Source of the DNA: UKL13-2 sp038321965
Lineage (GTDB): Bacteria; Pseudomonadota; Gammaproteobacteria; Burkholderiales; Usitatibacteraceae
Assembly (NCBI GenBank): GCA_038321965.1
Contig: JBBQFL010000004.1
Location: forward strand, 62,001 to 126,000
Length of the DNA stretch: 64,000 nt
Direction of reading: 5' to 3'
Shown in pieces: positions 1-8,766 of the stretch. A program made the position numbers and the translations under genes. The number at the start of each line of letters is the position of its first letter. The first letter of the stretch is position 1. Under the pieces are notes generated by a model. It ran no database searches. It was not told the origin of the DNA and worked only from the letters and a program-made list of their open reading frames with translations.

Positions 1-121
1 CCGACGCAAAACGTGGCAACAGCGGATCGGCAACGCGCTGAGAGATGCCGCTACCGAATGCAGCGATAGAAAGCGCGACAAAGGCTAGTGGAGCTATTTC
101 GGAATCTGATCGCGTGGACAT
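1..121 (-). CDS. MFS transporter, N-terminal fragment (cut by window start)
   Basis: Reading leftward from an ATG at 119-121, the frame stays open to the window edge and encodes about 40 residues. A polar N-terminus (MSTRSDSEIAPLAF) is followed by a hydrophobic Ala/Ser/Gly segment that ends in RVADPLLPRFAS. A first transmembrane helix followed by an R-x-x-D-x-L-L-P-R stretch is typical of the start of major facilitator superfamily exporters. The gene lies 90 bases downstream of the solute-binding protein gene on the same strand, so the two may be co-transcribed. The substrate cannot be inferred from this fragment, and the rest of the gene is outside the window. Confidence 0.6.
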   Translation of the reverse strand, partial: MSTRSDSEIAPLAFVALSIAAFGSGISQRVADPLLPRFAS

Positions 122-211
122 CGAGGAAGATTAGCATCCACGCGCCGCGTTTGGCATTGCCTGGGTCAAGGCGCGAAGTGGTCGATTAGCTGCGGCGGAA
201 ACAGCGGAACG

Positions 212-2035
212 CTATTCTCCCCGGCCCAGCCACTTGGCTTTCTCCGCCAAGTCGATATCAACATACTTCCATGGCTGCAAATGAATGCTATGGGGCATGT
301 AGCCAATCAGCCAGGGTTGCGTCACGGCAGAACGCTGTGTATACAAATGAATCGATATCGGCAGGTAGGCGGCGACGAGCTTGTCCAGCTGGCGATAGAG
401 TGCGCTGCGTTCCGGGGAGTCCAGCAGCTTTCTGGATTGCTCGAATACGCGATCGTACTCAGGCAGCGCAAAGTGCGAGCCATTTGAATTGCCCGCTGCC
501 GGGCCATGCAGGATCACATAGAAATCCTCGGCATCTGGATAGTCCATGTTCCAGGCAGTGAACTGAAGCTGGTATCGGGCCTTCATCTGTAACAAGTTGG
601 CTTCTGCCTGATGCATTTTGCGGATGTTTAGCTTGACCCCAAGAGAAGCAAACGCCTTGGCATAAAGCTCATCCCACACCCGAAACCGCGGCTCTTGTGG
701 GCTGACCAGCTCAAGAACCAAGGGGTTGCCATCCGGCATCTCCCGCCAGCCATCACCATCGCGATCAACGTATCCAAAAACATCGAGCAACGCGCGGGCG
801 CGGGAAATGTCGCGTTGAAATACCGGTGTGCGAAATGCCGCGTCGTGGCCGGCAACACCGGGCGGCACGACGCCATGAGCGGGCAGCCCTGCGCCGTAGC
901 GAGCGACATCGATTGACGCTTGATGATCGAAGGCCAGCGAGATGGCGCGCCGCAACGCCACTTTGTCGGCGGTGTATCCACCGACGACAGGGTCCTTCAT
1001 ATTGAATTCGGTGTACCAGATAGCGGGATATGCATATTGCTGAAGGCTGATGCCCTGCCGTGCCAGCTCGGGTGCGAGCTGCCGCTTGATAAGTGCGCCG
1101 GGAAGGTAAGCGGTGGGAATCTCGATCAGGTAATCGTAATCACGCTTTAGGAACGCCAGCCACAGCGGTTGATCTTCCACGGTCATGTTGTATTCCACAC
1201 GGTCAACCATCGGCAATCTGCGGCCCTTCAAATGGGCAAAAATCGTCTGCGCGCGTTCATCATTGCCGGGATTTGCGTCGAAGACTTCATGGCGAAAATT
1301 GGGATTGCGCTCCAGTATGATGCGGCTGCCGTCCTGGAACTGAACGACACGAAACGGCCCTGTCCCGACTGGATGCTGGTTGATGCCCGCACCATAGTGC
1401 TCTACGACTTCACGCGAGACTGCGGCCAGATTTTGCTGGGCGAGCACATGCAGGAAATTTAGGTCCGGTTCGGTGAGCGTGATCTTCAGTGTGTATCGGT
1501 CGATGACCGTGAGGCCGGCGATAGGCTTGTCGTAATCAAACGGCTTTCCGGCGAGCGCCGCGTCGCGCAGCGCGTTGGCGCCGACGATCTTGCCATCGAC
1601 GATGAAAAACTGGCTCGACAGATAGCGTGGATCAAACAGGCGCCGGATACTGTAGGCGTAGTCGCTGGCCGTCAGTTCACGCGGCTTGCCTTGGAAAACC
1701 GGGTCCGGCGCGAACAGGATGCCGCGCTTCAAGTGACAGATCCACACCAGCCCGCCTCCGCTGGCGACAGGCAACGCGGTCAAGGTGTTGGGCACGACTT
1801 TCAACGGTCGGGCCAGATAGTCGTACTGCAGCATCGGCTCGAAAATATTTTCGATGATGGTAGCGCCAATGCTTGAATTGACGTGTGCCGGATCGATCGG
1901 GCCGGGGTTGATTGTCTGGCCGACTACGCGCAGAACTTTTTTGCCGCTGATATCAGCCGCCTTGGCGTGCGGCAAGAATGAAATCACCGAGAAGACTGAA
2001 AGTGCGATCAAGCCAATGCGTCGACACCAATTCAT
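212..2035 (-). CDS. ABC transporter family 5 (peptide/nickel-type) substrate-binding protein
   Basis: This 607-residue protein begins with a signal peptide (residues 1-26, ending PHAKA before AD), so it should act in the periplasm. The body has the family 5 solute-binding pattern: an early 'NIFEPMLQYD' segment, 'TASDYAYSIRRLFDP', 'HPVGTGPFRVVQF' near residue 220 and 'RRAISLAFDHQ' near 365. These proteins capture oligopeptides or similar solutes for an inner-membrane ABC importer. No permease or ATPase genes are adjacent; the downstream neighbour is an MFS gene, so this may be an orphan receptor working with a transporter encoded elsewhere. At 607 residues it is somewhat long for the family. 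The ligand cannot be predicted. Confidence 0.9.
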   Translation of the reverse strand: MNWCRRIGLIALSVFSVISFLPHAKAADISGKKVLRVVGQTINPGPIDPAHVNSSIGATIIENIFEPMLQYDYLARPLKVVPNTLTALPVASGGGLVWICHLKRGILFAPDPVFQGKPRELTASDYAYSIRRLFDPRYLSSQFFIVDGKIVGANALRDAALAGKPFDYDKPIAGLTVIDRYTLKITLTEPDLNFLHVLAQQNLAAVSREVVEHYGAGINQHPVGTGPFRVVQFQDGSRIILERNPNFRHEVFDANPGNDERAQTIFAHLKGRRLPMVDRVEYNMTVEDQPLWLAFLKRDYDYLIEIPTAYLPGALIKRQLAPELARQGISLQQYAYPAIWYTEFNMKDPVVGGYTADKVALRRAISLAFDHQASIDVARYGAGLPAHGVVPPGVAGHDAAFRTPVFQRDISRARALLDVFGYVDRDGDGWREMPDGNPLVLELVSPQEPRFRVWDELYAKAFASLGVKLNIRKMHQAEANLLQMKARYQLQFTAWNMDYPDAEDFYVILHGPAAGNSNGSHFALPEYDRVFEQSRKLLDSPERSALYRQLDKLVAAYLPISIHLYTQRSAVTQPWLIGYMPHSIHLQPWKYVDIDLAEKAKWLGRGE

Positions 2036-2408
2036 CTATGACCTTTTGGCGGGCTGGTAAAGGGGAAAGACGGCAAATACAAAACAGAACTGTGGCCTTT
2101 TAACAGCGGTTTCATGTGCTCAAGGCGGCCACGCTCATTGTAAACAGCATTGCACCTTCCTCAGCTGCCAACCGTTACTGAGCGTGAAGTTGAAACGCGG
2201 AATCTTTGCGCCTGCGTTTGGGGGTGGGCTAAACTCATTGGCTCAAACAGCGGTAGACAATATGCGGTCTTTTCGTCTGGATTACCGGGTAAATAGAAAG
2301 ACGCAGATCCAGCATTGGTGCGGTCTTACAGACGCTTTCGGTCCAGAGCGCTCGCCGGATATAGAGTTTGGCGCGATCGCGACAACCACCAATTCGTTCG
2401 CCTGAGCG
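2036..2408. other. Gene-free stretch upstream of the binding-protein gene
   Basis: No convincing gene is seen. Short open frames here have no recognisable domain, and the longer ones overlap the decayed patatin-like gene in other frames. The leftward gene starting at 2035 must have its promoter here, but I could not find a convincing -35/-10 pair. Confidence 0.5.
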
Positions 2409-3112
2409 ATGGCACCTCCATCCAGCCTCATCGTGAAAGCCGGCCCAACAGCCTTGGCGACAATTCGCCACGAAGGCCTCAGGCCGGAATATGTCGCGGT
2501 CATTCCCGGAGCCGCTGGCGGCACAAAAACCCTGGGCATTATCGGCCTCGACAGCGCGATCTTTGGCGAAATGGTGAGCGAGTCAGCGCACAACAACACG
2601 CGACAACTGCTGGCCGGGTATGAAGCTGCCGTCCTGTCGCATCCGACCTATCGGCTGCATGTGATCGCCTCGCGCGGACTGGGCATGTTGACGCAGCAGT
2701 CGCGGTTGCGGACACCGGCCGGATTCGCTTTGGCTGCGATGGTCAATGCTCTCGGCCGCAAACATCTGCGCCATTTAGCCGAACGGATGCGGTTTAATGA
2801 CGCCTGCACCTGCCCTACCACCGCGCCGACGGCATGACGCTATATCCGCACTTCACCAATACCATCGTGCCAGGGTGGCTGGACAAACCGTTGCCATGGC
2901 GTCGCGCGCGGGGACTCTGGCTGGACAATCTGGTTTTGGTTTCACCGCCGCACGAATACCTGGCGTCCCTGCCCTACCGGAAACTGCCGGATCAAAGTGA
3001 CTTTAAGCGCTTCGATCAGGACGGCGATGCACGTGAAAAATACTGGCGCCACGCAATGGCCGAGAGTGAACGGCTGGGAGTCGAATTTCTAAGGCTAGTG
3101 GAAAGCGACTAA
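2409..3112 (+). pseudogene. Decayed patatin-like phospholipase-type gene
   Basis: Two frames carry pieces of one protein. The first (2409-2837) has the conserved N-terminus 'VKAGPTALATIRHEGL' and 'VIPGAAGGTKTLGIIGLD', as in bacterial patatin-like proteins whose next motif is a G-x-S-x-G serine. That motif is missing: after 'AIFGEM' the sequence jumps to a later region. A second break follows 'ERMRF' near 2790. The reading then resumes in another frame upstream of 2834 as 'RLHLPYHRADGMTLYPHF', the usual C-terminal segment, and ends at 3112. An in-frame TGA sits just before this resumed part. At least one internal deletion and one frameshift are needed. The nucleophile region is absent, so no active enzyme is expected. 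The family assignment is from memory of the motifs. Confidence 0.65.
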
Positions 3113-3133
3113 ATCAGCTCGCGCGTGCAGCCG

Positions 3134-4018
3134 TTATAGACGAAAACCGGTGAACGGCATGTTGAGTGAGTCGGGCCGCTGTATCCAATTGCTCTGCGGG
3201 TAGCGGGCAGCGCTGGCTATCGCATGCAAGGTATAAGCATGGCGCGATGCGCCCGAGCGATTGGCCTCCGAGAGGTGCGGAAACTCGCCATTGAAAACGA
3301 TCAGCGTGCCTTTCTTCACCTCCAGCCATTCGAGCAGATTCATATCCCACGAGAGCTCAGGCCGCAACAAGTCGAGTTTCAGCTTACCGTCGTCATGCTT
3401 TCGATAAATCTCGCGCAGGCCTTTTTTATGTTCCCCCGGCAGCCCGCCAAGGCAGCCGTTGCCGCGATGGGCATCTTCAATGGCAAACCAGAATCCGACC
3501 ACGGATTGCGGTTCGGTATAAAGAAACGTCGAATCCTGATGGCAAACCACTTCGCCGCCGATGCCGGGCTGCTTGAAGATGTACATCGATTGCACCAGTC
3601 GCGGATCGGACAGGCCGATACCGTCGGCAATAGCCTGTAGACGCGGCCCGCGCGAAAATGCATTGAAGACCGGATCAAGATCATGCATGGCATGCCCGAG
3701 CTTGTTCACCGCTTGAGATAGCGGTACACAAAGCGCCCCACTCTGGTCAAGGGCACCATCTTCAAAGAAAACGCCGATGTTATTGGCTGACTCTTCGAAG
3801 TAGGCATCACGGGCATGGCGATTGTCGTGTGTGGAGAATACGGTGCGCGATGCCGCCGGCGCATGCATTTCGACCAGTTCAAGAGCACGTTCTCTGAGCA
3901 CATCACAGTGCAGCGGCGGGACGAAATTTTCGACGACGATGACGCCGTCACGCACGTGCGCCTCGCACGCGGGTATCGGCAACCCGTGTACTTCGTCAAA
4001 TTGGCAGCGGTAAACCAA
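3134..4018 (-). CDS. Phytanoyl-CoA dioxygenase (PhyH) family protein
   Basis: This 294-residue protein is probably a cytoplasmic Fe(II)/2-oxoglutarate-dependent oxygenase. The H-x-D part of the iron triad is visible as 'VCHQDSTFLY' (H160, D162), and the distal His/Arg region is 'GEFPHLSEANRSGASRHAY' (H248, R259). The start 'GVIVVENFVPP' is the usual N-terminal element of the family. Members hydroxylate varied small molecules or acyl-CoAs, so the substrate is unknown. No partner genes suggest a pathway: upstream lies a small exported protein with its own terminator, and downstream on the other strand is a pseudogene. The length is normal for the family. Confidence 0.88.
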   Translation of the reverse strand: MVYRCQFDEVHGLPIPACEAHVRDGVIVVENFVPPLHCDVLRERALELVEMHAPAASRTVFSTHDNRHARDAYFEESANNIGVFFEDGALDQSGALCVPLSQAVNKLGHAMHDLDPVFNAFSRGPRLQAIADGIGLSDPRLVQSMYIFKQPGIGGEVVCHQDSTFLYTEPQSVVGFWFAIEDAHRGNGCLGGLPGEHKKGLREIYRKHDDGKLKLDLLRPELSWDMNLLEWLEVKKGTLIVFNGEFPHLSEANRSGASRHAYTLHAIASAARYPQSNWIQRPDSLNMPFTGFRL

Positions 4019-4057
4019 GTGATATCCAGATTTGTCGTGTCATCTATTGCTGCGGAA

Positions 4058-4088
4058 GAAAAAATCGGGCACGAGGCCCGATTTTTTT
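4058..4088 (-). terminator. Rho-independent terminator of the small exported protein gene
   Basis: ATCGGGC (4064-4070) pairs with GCCCGAT (4076-4082) across a 5-base loop, and flanking A and T runs extend the stem. Read leftward it ends in a U run, as expected for a terminator 40 bases after the stop of the gene at 4127-4348. The T run on the other side means it could work in both directions. Confidence 0.85.
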
Positions 4089-4126
4089 GAACATGTTGCT
4101 GACTGAGGTCAACCCATGAAATGAAA

Positions 4127-4348
4127 TTATTTTTTTGGTTCGTCTTTTTTTGCTTTGGCTTCGTCCATCATCTTCTTGCACTCAGCCTTCATTTTGTCGT
4201 CGGCTTTCTTTTCGTCCATCTTCTTGCACTCTTCCATCTTTTTGGCTTTGTCAGCATCAGACATGGCGCCGCCGTGTGCTGCTGCGAATGCACCAACAGA
4301 AGCGGTTGCGAAAACGCCAGCAACCATAATCGACAATAGTTTTTTCAT
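4127..4348 (-). CDS. Small exported Lys/Met/Glu-rich protein
   Basis: This 73-residue protein has a clear signal peptide (MKKLLSIMVAGVFATASVGAFA, likely cut before AAHGG). The mature part is highly charged, with two 'CKKM' units ('EECKKMDEKK' and 'AECKKMMDEAKAKK'), and is probably helical. It resembles the small exported Met/Lys/Asp-rich proteins of betaproteobacteria, whose function is unknown; the Cys/Met/acidic content could suit metal binding, but that is inference. The gene stands alone between its own terminator and a divergent TPR gene. Confidence 0.75.
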   Translation of the reverse strand: MKKLLSIMVAGVFATASVGAFAAAHGGAMSDADKAKKMEECKKMDEKKADDKMKAECKKMMDEAKAKKDEPKK

Positions 4349-4422
4349 GAAAAGTCTCCCAAGTTTCGTTTGAGGTTGAGTTGTACGCTTAAAATAAACG
4401 TGCTTCGCACTTTACTGCAAAT

Positions 4423-5709
4423 ATGAGCACAAGTCACCTTGTTGTCGTCGCAAAATCAACGGTTTCGGTATGTTTTGCGACAATCTGCGCATGCCTGGCC
4501 TCAAATCAGGCGATTTCCGCGCCTCGCACGCCTACCAATTCCGCCGAAGTTCTGGAACGCCTGCCGATGCGGCCAGGCGACGCGACTGCGCGCGAATTGG
4601 CCGGGTTGCGTGCGGAAGTCGCACGCGCCGCCAAGCAAACACCAGCTGATGCGGGGCCCACAACCGCACTGGCGCAGCGCTATTTTGAGTTGGCAGTTGC
4701 TCGTGGGGATCCGCGGTATGTTGGATATGCAGACGCACTGATCGCACAGTTTCCGCAGACGAAGGCAGCTGAAGTATTAGCGGTTCGCGGACAGTTGCAG
4801 CAATACCGGCACGAGTTTGGCGCCGCATTGGCAGATTTTGCCAGTGCAATAAAGGCCGACCCTCAGTTTGCCCTCGCCCATGCCTGGCGCGGCGCAATAT
4901 TTCTGGTTCAAGCGGACTATGGATCGGCAAAGCTCGAATGCGATGCATTGCAAAGCTTGCAACGCGAAACGCTGTATGGCGGCTGCATCGGGCTGCACCG
5001 TGCCTACACCGGTCAGTTGGAAGCCGCTGCCGGCGCATTACAGGCGGCGCTGAATCAGACCACGAATGCCGGTAACCGCCTTTGGTTGTTGACCCGGCTG
5101 GGTGAGGTTTCGGCGTGGCGTACACAACCGGAAAAGGCGGAACGCTATTACCGTGAGGCACTGGCGCTGGGCATTGATGACGGCTATCTGCTTGCCGCCT
5201 GGAGCGATTTTCTGTTGGACCAGAAACGTCCCGCTGAAGTCGTGAAGTGGCTCACCAATTGGGAAGCGTCTGACGGTCTGCTGCTGCGTCTGGCCATGGC
5301 CGAAACCCAGCTGAAACTTCCGGCAGCGAAGGCACATACACAAGCGTTGGGCGACCGATTCGCTGCGGCCAGAATGCGTGGCGATACGACCCATCGGGCC
5401 GAAGAAGCGCGCTTCGAATTGCAGTTGCTCGGCAATCCAGCGGCCTCTGTGGCCGTTGCTTCGGCCAACTACCAAGTACAGCGTGAACCACGCGATGCGC
5501 GTGCGCTGCTCGAGGCTGCCGTCGCAGCAGGCAATATTTCCGCGGCCCAGCCGGTTCGAGATTGGCTTCGAACGAGTGGCTTCGAGGACGCGCATTTGCG
5601 CCAGCTAGGCGAGCGCTCTGCGCAAGCGTCAAATGAAGCGTCGCCGACTACTGGCGAAAACGCGAAGAGCACCGGCAGGACCGACACCAATCCGGCACCC
5701 AAATCGTGA
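4423..5709 (+). CDS. Exported TPR protein, partner of the HupE/UreJ-like gene
   Basis: This 428-residue protein has an N-terminal hydrophobic export segment (about residues 5-33). Helical TPR-like repeats follow, for example 'AALADFASAIKADPQFALAHAWRGA' split across residues 135-160 and 'EKAERYYREALALGIDDGYLLAAWS' near 235-260. The last 40 residues are low-complexity Ser/Thr/Pro. Such proteins act as periplasmic scaffolds. The stop codon overlaps the GTG start of the next gene by four bases (GTGA, 5706-5709), so translation of the two is probably coupled and they likely work together. No catalytic motif is visible. Confidence 0.82.
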   Translation: MSTSHLVVVAKSTVSVCFATICACLASNQAISAPRTPTNSAEVLERLPMRPGDATARELAGLRAEVARAAKQTPADAGPTTALAQRYFELAVARGDPRYVGYADALIAQFPQTKAAEVLAVRGQLQQYRHEFGAALADFASAIKADPQFALAHAWRGAIFLVQADYGSAKLECDALQSLQRETLYGGCIGLHRAYTGQLEAAAGALQAALNQTTNAGNRLWLLTRLGEVSAWRTQPEKAERYYREALALGIDDGYLLAAWSDFLLDQKRPAEVVKWLTNWEASDGLLLRLAMAETQLKLPAAKAHTQALGDRFAAARMRGDTTHRAEEARFELQLLGNPAASVAVASANYQVQREPRDARALLEAAVAAGNISAAQPVRDWLRTSGFEDAHLRQLGERSAQASNEASPTTGENAKSTGRTDTNPAPKS

Positions 5710-6833
5710 GGCTGGCGCACGTATTGCTGGCCATACTAATCGCGTTTACTGCGATGCCCGCCCTGCCGCACAAGGCGAGCGACAGCTATTTAGTTGTGAA
5801 CGTCAAAGGCAATGAAGTTTCCGGCCAGTGGGATATTGCTCTCCGCGATATCGACTTCGCTATCGGTCTGGACGCCAATGGTGACGGTGAAATTACCTGG
5901 GGCGAAGTGCAGGCGCGACAAGCGGATATCGCGGTGTGGGCACTCGGTCGGCTTACATTGCAACGCGGTGGCGAGTGCACATTGCGCGTGTTGGAAAACA
6001 TGATCGACGATCATACCGATGGTGCCTATGCCGTACTGCGATTTAGCGGCAGTTGCCCGGCCGCCACCCAGACGCTGTCCATCAGTTATCGTTTGTTATT
6101 CGATGTCGATTCGCTGCATCGCGGCTTGCTGCGGCTAGACCTCGACGGCGTCTCTCATACGGCGGTGCTAGCACCGAATACCGGCATATTAGAAATACAA
6201 GAGGGCGAGACCTCGCGACTGTCGCAGTTTGGCCAATATCTGGTCGAGGGCATCTGGCATATCTGGATCGGGTTCGACCATATTCTGTTTCTGTTGTCAT
6301 TGCTGCTGCCGGCGGTGTTGGTGCATGAGTCCCGCCGGTGGACTGGCGTCGCGACGTTCCGTATTGCGCTCACTGAGGTCTTGTGGGTGGTCACGGCCTT
6401 TACCGTGGCGCATTCGATTACGCTCACGCTTGCTGCTCTGCAAATCATAGAGCTGCCTTCGCGGCTGGTGGAGTCTGCGATTGCCGCGTCAGTGGTCCTG
6501 GCGGCCGCCAACAACCTGTGGCCCGTGGTGGAACGCCGGCGATGGCTGGTCGCATTCAGTTTTGGCCTGATCCACGGCTTTGGCTTTGCCAGCGTTCTCA
6601 CCGAACTAGGCCTGCCTAAAGATGCCCTGTTGCTTTCGCTGCTGGGATTTAACCTGGGTGTCGAGACAGGTCAGTTGGCGATCGTTGCAGGATTCTTGCC
6701 GATGGCCTACCTGCTTCGCAATACGCCGCTATACCGCAAAGGTGTATTCGTTCTGGGGTCAGCATTTACGATGCTGGTCGCGCTTGTTTGGCTTGTCGAG
6801 CGGGCATTCAATCTGAAGCTCATCATGGCTTGA
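5706..6833 (+). CDS. HupE/UreJ family membrane protein with an N-terminal EF-hand-like loop
   Basis: This 375-residue protein starts at GTG, overlapping the previous stop. A signal-like segment (1-20) precedes an extracytoplasmic region of about 150 residues. That region holds a 12-residue EF-hand-like loop D56-A-N-G-D-G-E-I-T-W-G-E67, with acidic ligands at the canonical positions. From about residue 175 the HupE/UreJ_2 pattern begins ('GIWHIWIGFDHILFLL') and continues with about six membrane helices, including 'HSITLTLAAL' and 'FGLIHGFGFASVL'. Classic HupE/UreJ proteins are linked to nickel supply, but this longer form is uncharacterised and no hydrogenase or urease gene is nearby, so a metal-transport role is only inferred. 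Calcium binding is also inferred from the loop. Confidence 0.85.
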   Translation: MRLAHVLLAILIAFTAMPALPHKASDSYLVVNVKGNEVSGQWDIALRDIDFAIGLDANGDGEITWGEVQARQADIAVWALGRLTLQRGGECTLRVLENMIDDHTDGAYAVLRFSGSCPAATQTLSISYRLLFDVDSLHRGLLRLDLDGVSHTAVLAPNTGILEIQEGETSRLSQFGQYLVEGIWHIWIGFDHILFLLSLLLPAVLVHESRRWTGVATFRIALTEVLWVVTAFTVAHSITLTLAALQIIELPSRLVESAIAASVVLAAANNLWPVVERRRWLVAFSFGLIHGFGFASVLTELGLPKDALLLSLLGFNLGVETGQLAIVAGFLPMAYLLRNTPLYRKGVFVLGSAFTMLVALVWLVERAFNLKLIMA

Positions 6834-6849
6834 GCGTACTACTATTGAT

Positions 6850-6882
6850 GCGGAACGATGCTGACTCAAGTCATCGTTCCGC
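6850..6882 (+). terminator. Possible terminator hairpin after the HupE/UreJ-like gene
   Basis: GCGGAACGATG (6850-6860) pairs perfectly with CATCGTTCCGC (6872-6882) over an 11-base loop, 17 bases after the stop at 6833. No U run follows, so it may be a weak terminator or an mRNA 3'-end stabiliser. Confidence 0.5.
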
Positions 6883-6888
6883 ACTTCT

Positions 6889-6922
6889 CCCCCTCTCCCT
6901 TGGGAGAGGGCCGGGGTGAGGG
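6889..6922 (+). repeat. REP-like palindromic repeat, copy 1
   Basis: The core CCCTCTCCCTTGGGAGAGGG is a palindrome followed by CCGGGGTGAGGG. The same unit, in either orientation and with variation, occurs at 19034, 43004, 44411 and 44493. This is the intergenic copy between two convergent genes. Confidence 0.75.
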
Positions 6923-6980
6923 AACCGGCTCAAGACTTCCTCGTGCCGCTTCAATTAAAACACCCGGCCTGAGCTGAGAA

Positions 6981-8162
6981 TTATTCCGCGCTCGGTGGTG
7001 GCGGTGGGCGGTCACGCCAGGTAAACGGAAAGCCCAGCTGCTTCACAAATCCATTCGGCACATAATCGCCCAGCACGCCGTATCGCTCCGGCCACTTGCG
7101 CTCCGCATTAACCGCAGTGCCGAAAAGATAGTCGATGAACGCGAAGTGGGCCGAATAGTTGCGATCAAGCGCCTCTTTATCCTGTGAATGATGCCAATGA
7201 TGAAAATTGGGCGTCACGACAAGATAGCGAAGCGGCCCGAGGCGCACGTCAACGTTGCAATGGTTGAACACCGCCTGGAAGCCGACAATGATGATGTACG
7301 CGTCGATTACGCCTTTGGAAAAACCGAGCACATAAATCGGCGCCAGTATCAGTGTCCGAGTAATGATGAGTTCCAGTACGTGCTGCCGCGAACCAGCCAA
7401 CCAGTCCATGCTCTTGGCGCTGTGATGTACAGCATGCAGCCGCCATAGCACCGGTACCTCGTGGTAAGCGCGATGTGTCCAATACTGCACGAGGTCCGCG
7501 ACCAGTACGATGAGCAGCAGCTCGAGCACGAAGGGCAACCCCTGAATCAAGGTCTGTAGATTGGTGTTGATCGCCCAACCGAAACCGCTGTGCACCAGCT
7601 TGTTGGTCGCAAGCAATACAAAACCAACGATGAGGTGGTTGACGATGAAATGATGAAAGTCGGTCTGCCACTCAGATCGAAATACCGGCTGCTTTTTATT
7701 GAGTGGAAATAATTTTTCGATAAAGATAAAGATGAGCGTGGAGCCCAGCAAATCGAGGATGAACCAGTCGAGCCCGATGTAAGTCGTATTGTCGGCGAAG
7801 TCGCCGACCGGCACCTTGTGGCCGCCGAGTAAGGCACTCAGTACCACCAACGCGAACGCACCCGTCGCCAGCCAGCGTGAGCGATTGAAAATGATGTTGG
7901 CCAGCGACAAGCCACCGGCGATGAACATCGATATGAGCAGCACGTAGCGCAGCGTCTGCACGTCATAGGATTTGCGCAGTTCCGGCGTAGTGAGATACGC
8001 TGGAAAATGGAACGCCAACACGCCGAGAAGGCACAGGATTGCCAGTGATAGTGCGATCACGCCGGTGATCAGCCCAGAACCCCAGCGTAGCTCGCCGCTC
8101 GATTCGGATAGTTTGTTGAGTTTGTGGATCGTTGGTGCGTGTGGTTTGCGCTTTACTGACAT
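6981..8162 (-). CDS. Sterol desaturase / fatty acid hydroxylase superfamily membrane enzyme
   Basis: This is a polytopic membrane protein of 393 residues with the histidine clusters of di-iron hydroxylases: 'THRAYHEVPVLWRLHAVHHS' (H-x3-H, then H-x2-HH) and later 'FHHWHHSQD'. These bind two irons that use oxygen to hydroxylate or desaturate a lipid chain. Four or more hydrophobic segments precede the clusters. I start the gene at an internal ATG (8160-8162), preceded by a GGGGATAG ribosome-binding site; an in-frame ATG 72 bases further upstream would add a non-conserved tail. The lipid substrate is unknown, and no sterol or hopanoid genes are adjacent. Confidence 0.85.
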   Translation of the reverse strand: MSVKRKPHAPTIHKLNKLSESSGELRWGSGLITGVIALSLAILCLLGVLAFHFPAYLTTPELRKSYDVQTLRYVLLISMFIAGGLSLANIIFNRSRWLATGAFALVVLSALLGGHKVPVGDFADNTTYIGLDWFILDLLGSTLIFIFIEKLFPLNKKQPVFRSEWQTDFHHFIVNHLIVGFVLLATNKLVHSGFGWAINTNLQTLIQGLPFVLELLLIVLVADLVQYWTHRAYHEVPVLWRLHAVHHSAKSMDWLAGSRQHVLELIITRTLILAPIYVLGFSKGVIDAYIIIVGFQAVFNHCNVDVRLGPLRYLVVTPNFHHWHHSQDKEALDRNYSAHFAFIDYLFGTAVNAERKWPERYGVLGDYVPNGFVKQLGFPFTWRDRPPPPPSAE

Positions 8163-8766
8163 CTGACTATCCCCGTGTTTTGATTTTGGTGATGCTGTAG
8201 GGAGTATTTTGGCGGGGTGGAGGGGGTTGGTCAAACGATATGGGCCTGAGTTTCGAGATGCGACCGTGGGTGTCGATCACTGCCTCGCAGAATTACCAAT
8301 AATGGTAAAAAAGCACGCCTGTCCTCCCCTGCCTCCGAACCGAACCTGTCGATTTCCCGCACACGGCTCTCCAGTTGGTGGTTTCTATCTCGAGAAAAGT
8401 TTACAAAGGATCATTGTCTCATTGAGTGAAAACAATGAGTATTTGTCGATATCATTTTCGCCATAGGCGCAGTTACTCGCGCCACTGGCAGGCACTTCAC
8501 GTCGATCACGCTTCTGCTTCGTCTCCCTGTTGGAAAAATCTTCACATTTGTTCGCGACCGTAGCTTTCACATTCAACCGACCCACTTTGCCCTTTGTAAA
8601 CAAAAGCAAATGCGCCGACCATGACGCCTACGGAGGCGCTAAGCGGTATGGTTTGGCAAAAGATCCCCTAACCCAAGAAATAAAATCTGCCGGAATGCAG
8701 GGCGTTAAACCCGGTGCCTGAGAGCTTCACAGCTAAGTGGCCGAGCGCCAATCTTGCGCGGATGGG
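8163..8766. other. Gene-free, A+T-richer stretch
   Basis: About 600 bases without a supported gene; the open frames here are short and domain-free. An inverted repeat CTCATTG/CAATGAG lies at 8418-8424 and 8433-8439. The stretch separates the hydroxylase gene from the 3' end of the accessory cluster and is visibly richer in A+T than its flanks, as expected near a transferred block. Confidence 0.4.

Noticed and set aside
8385..8609. 74-residue open frame in the A+T-richer gap
   Set aside because: No domain, no ribosome-binding site; chance frame.
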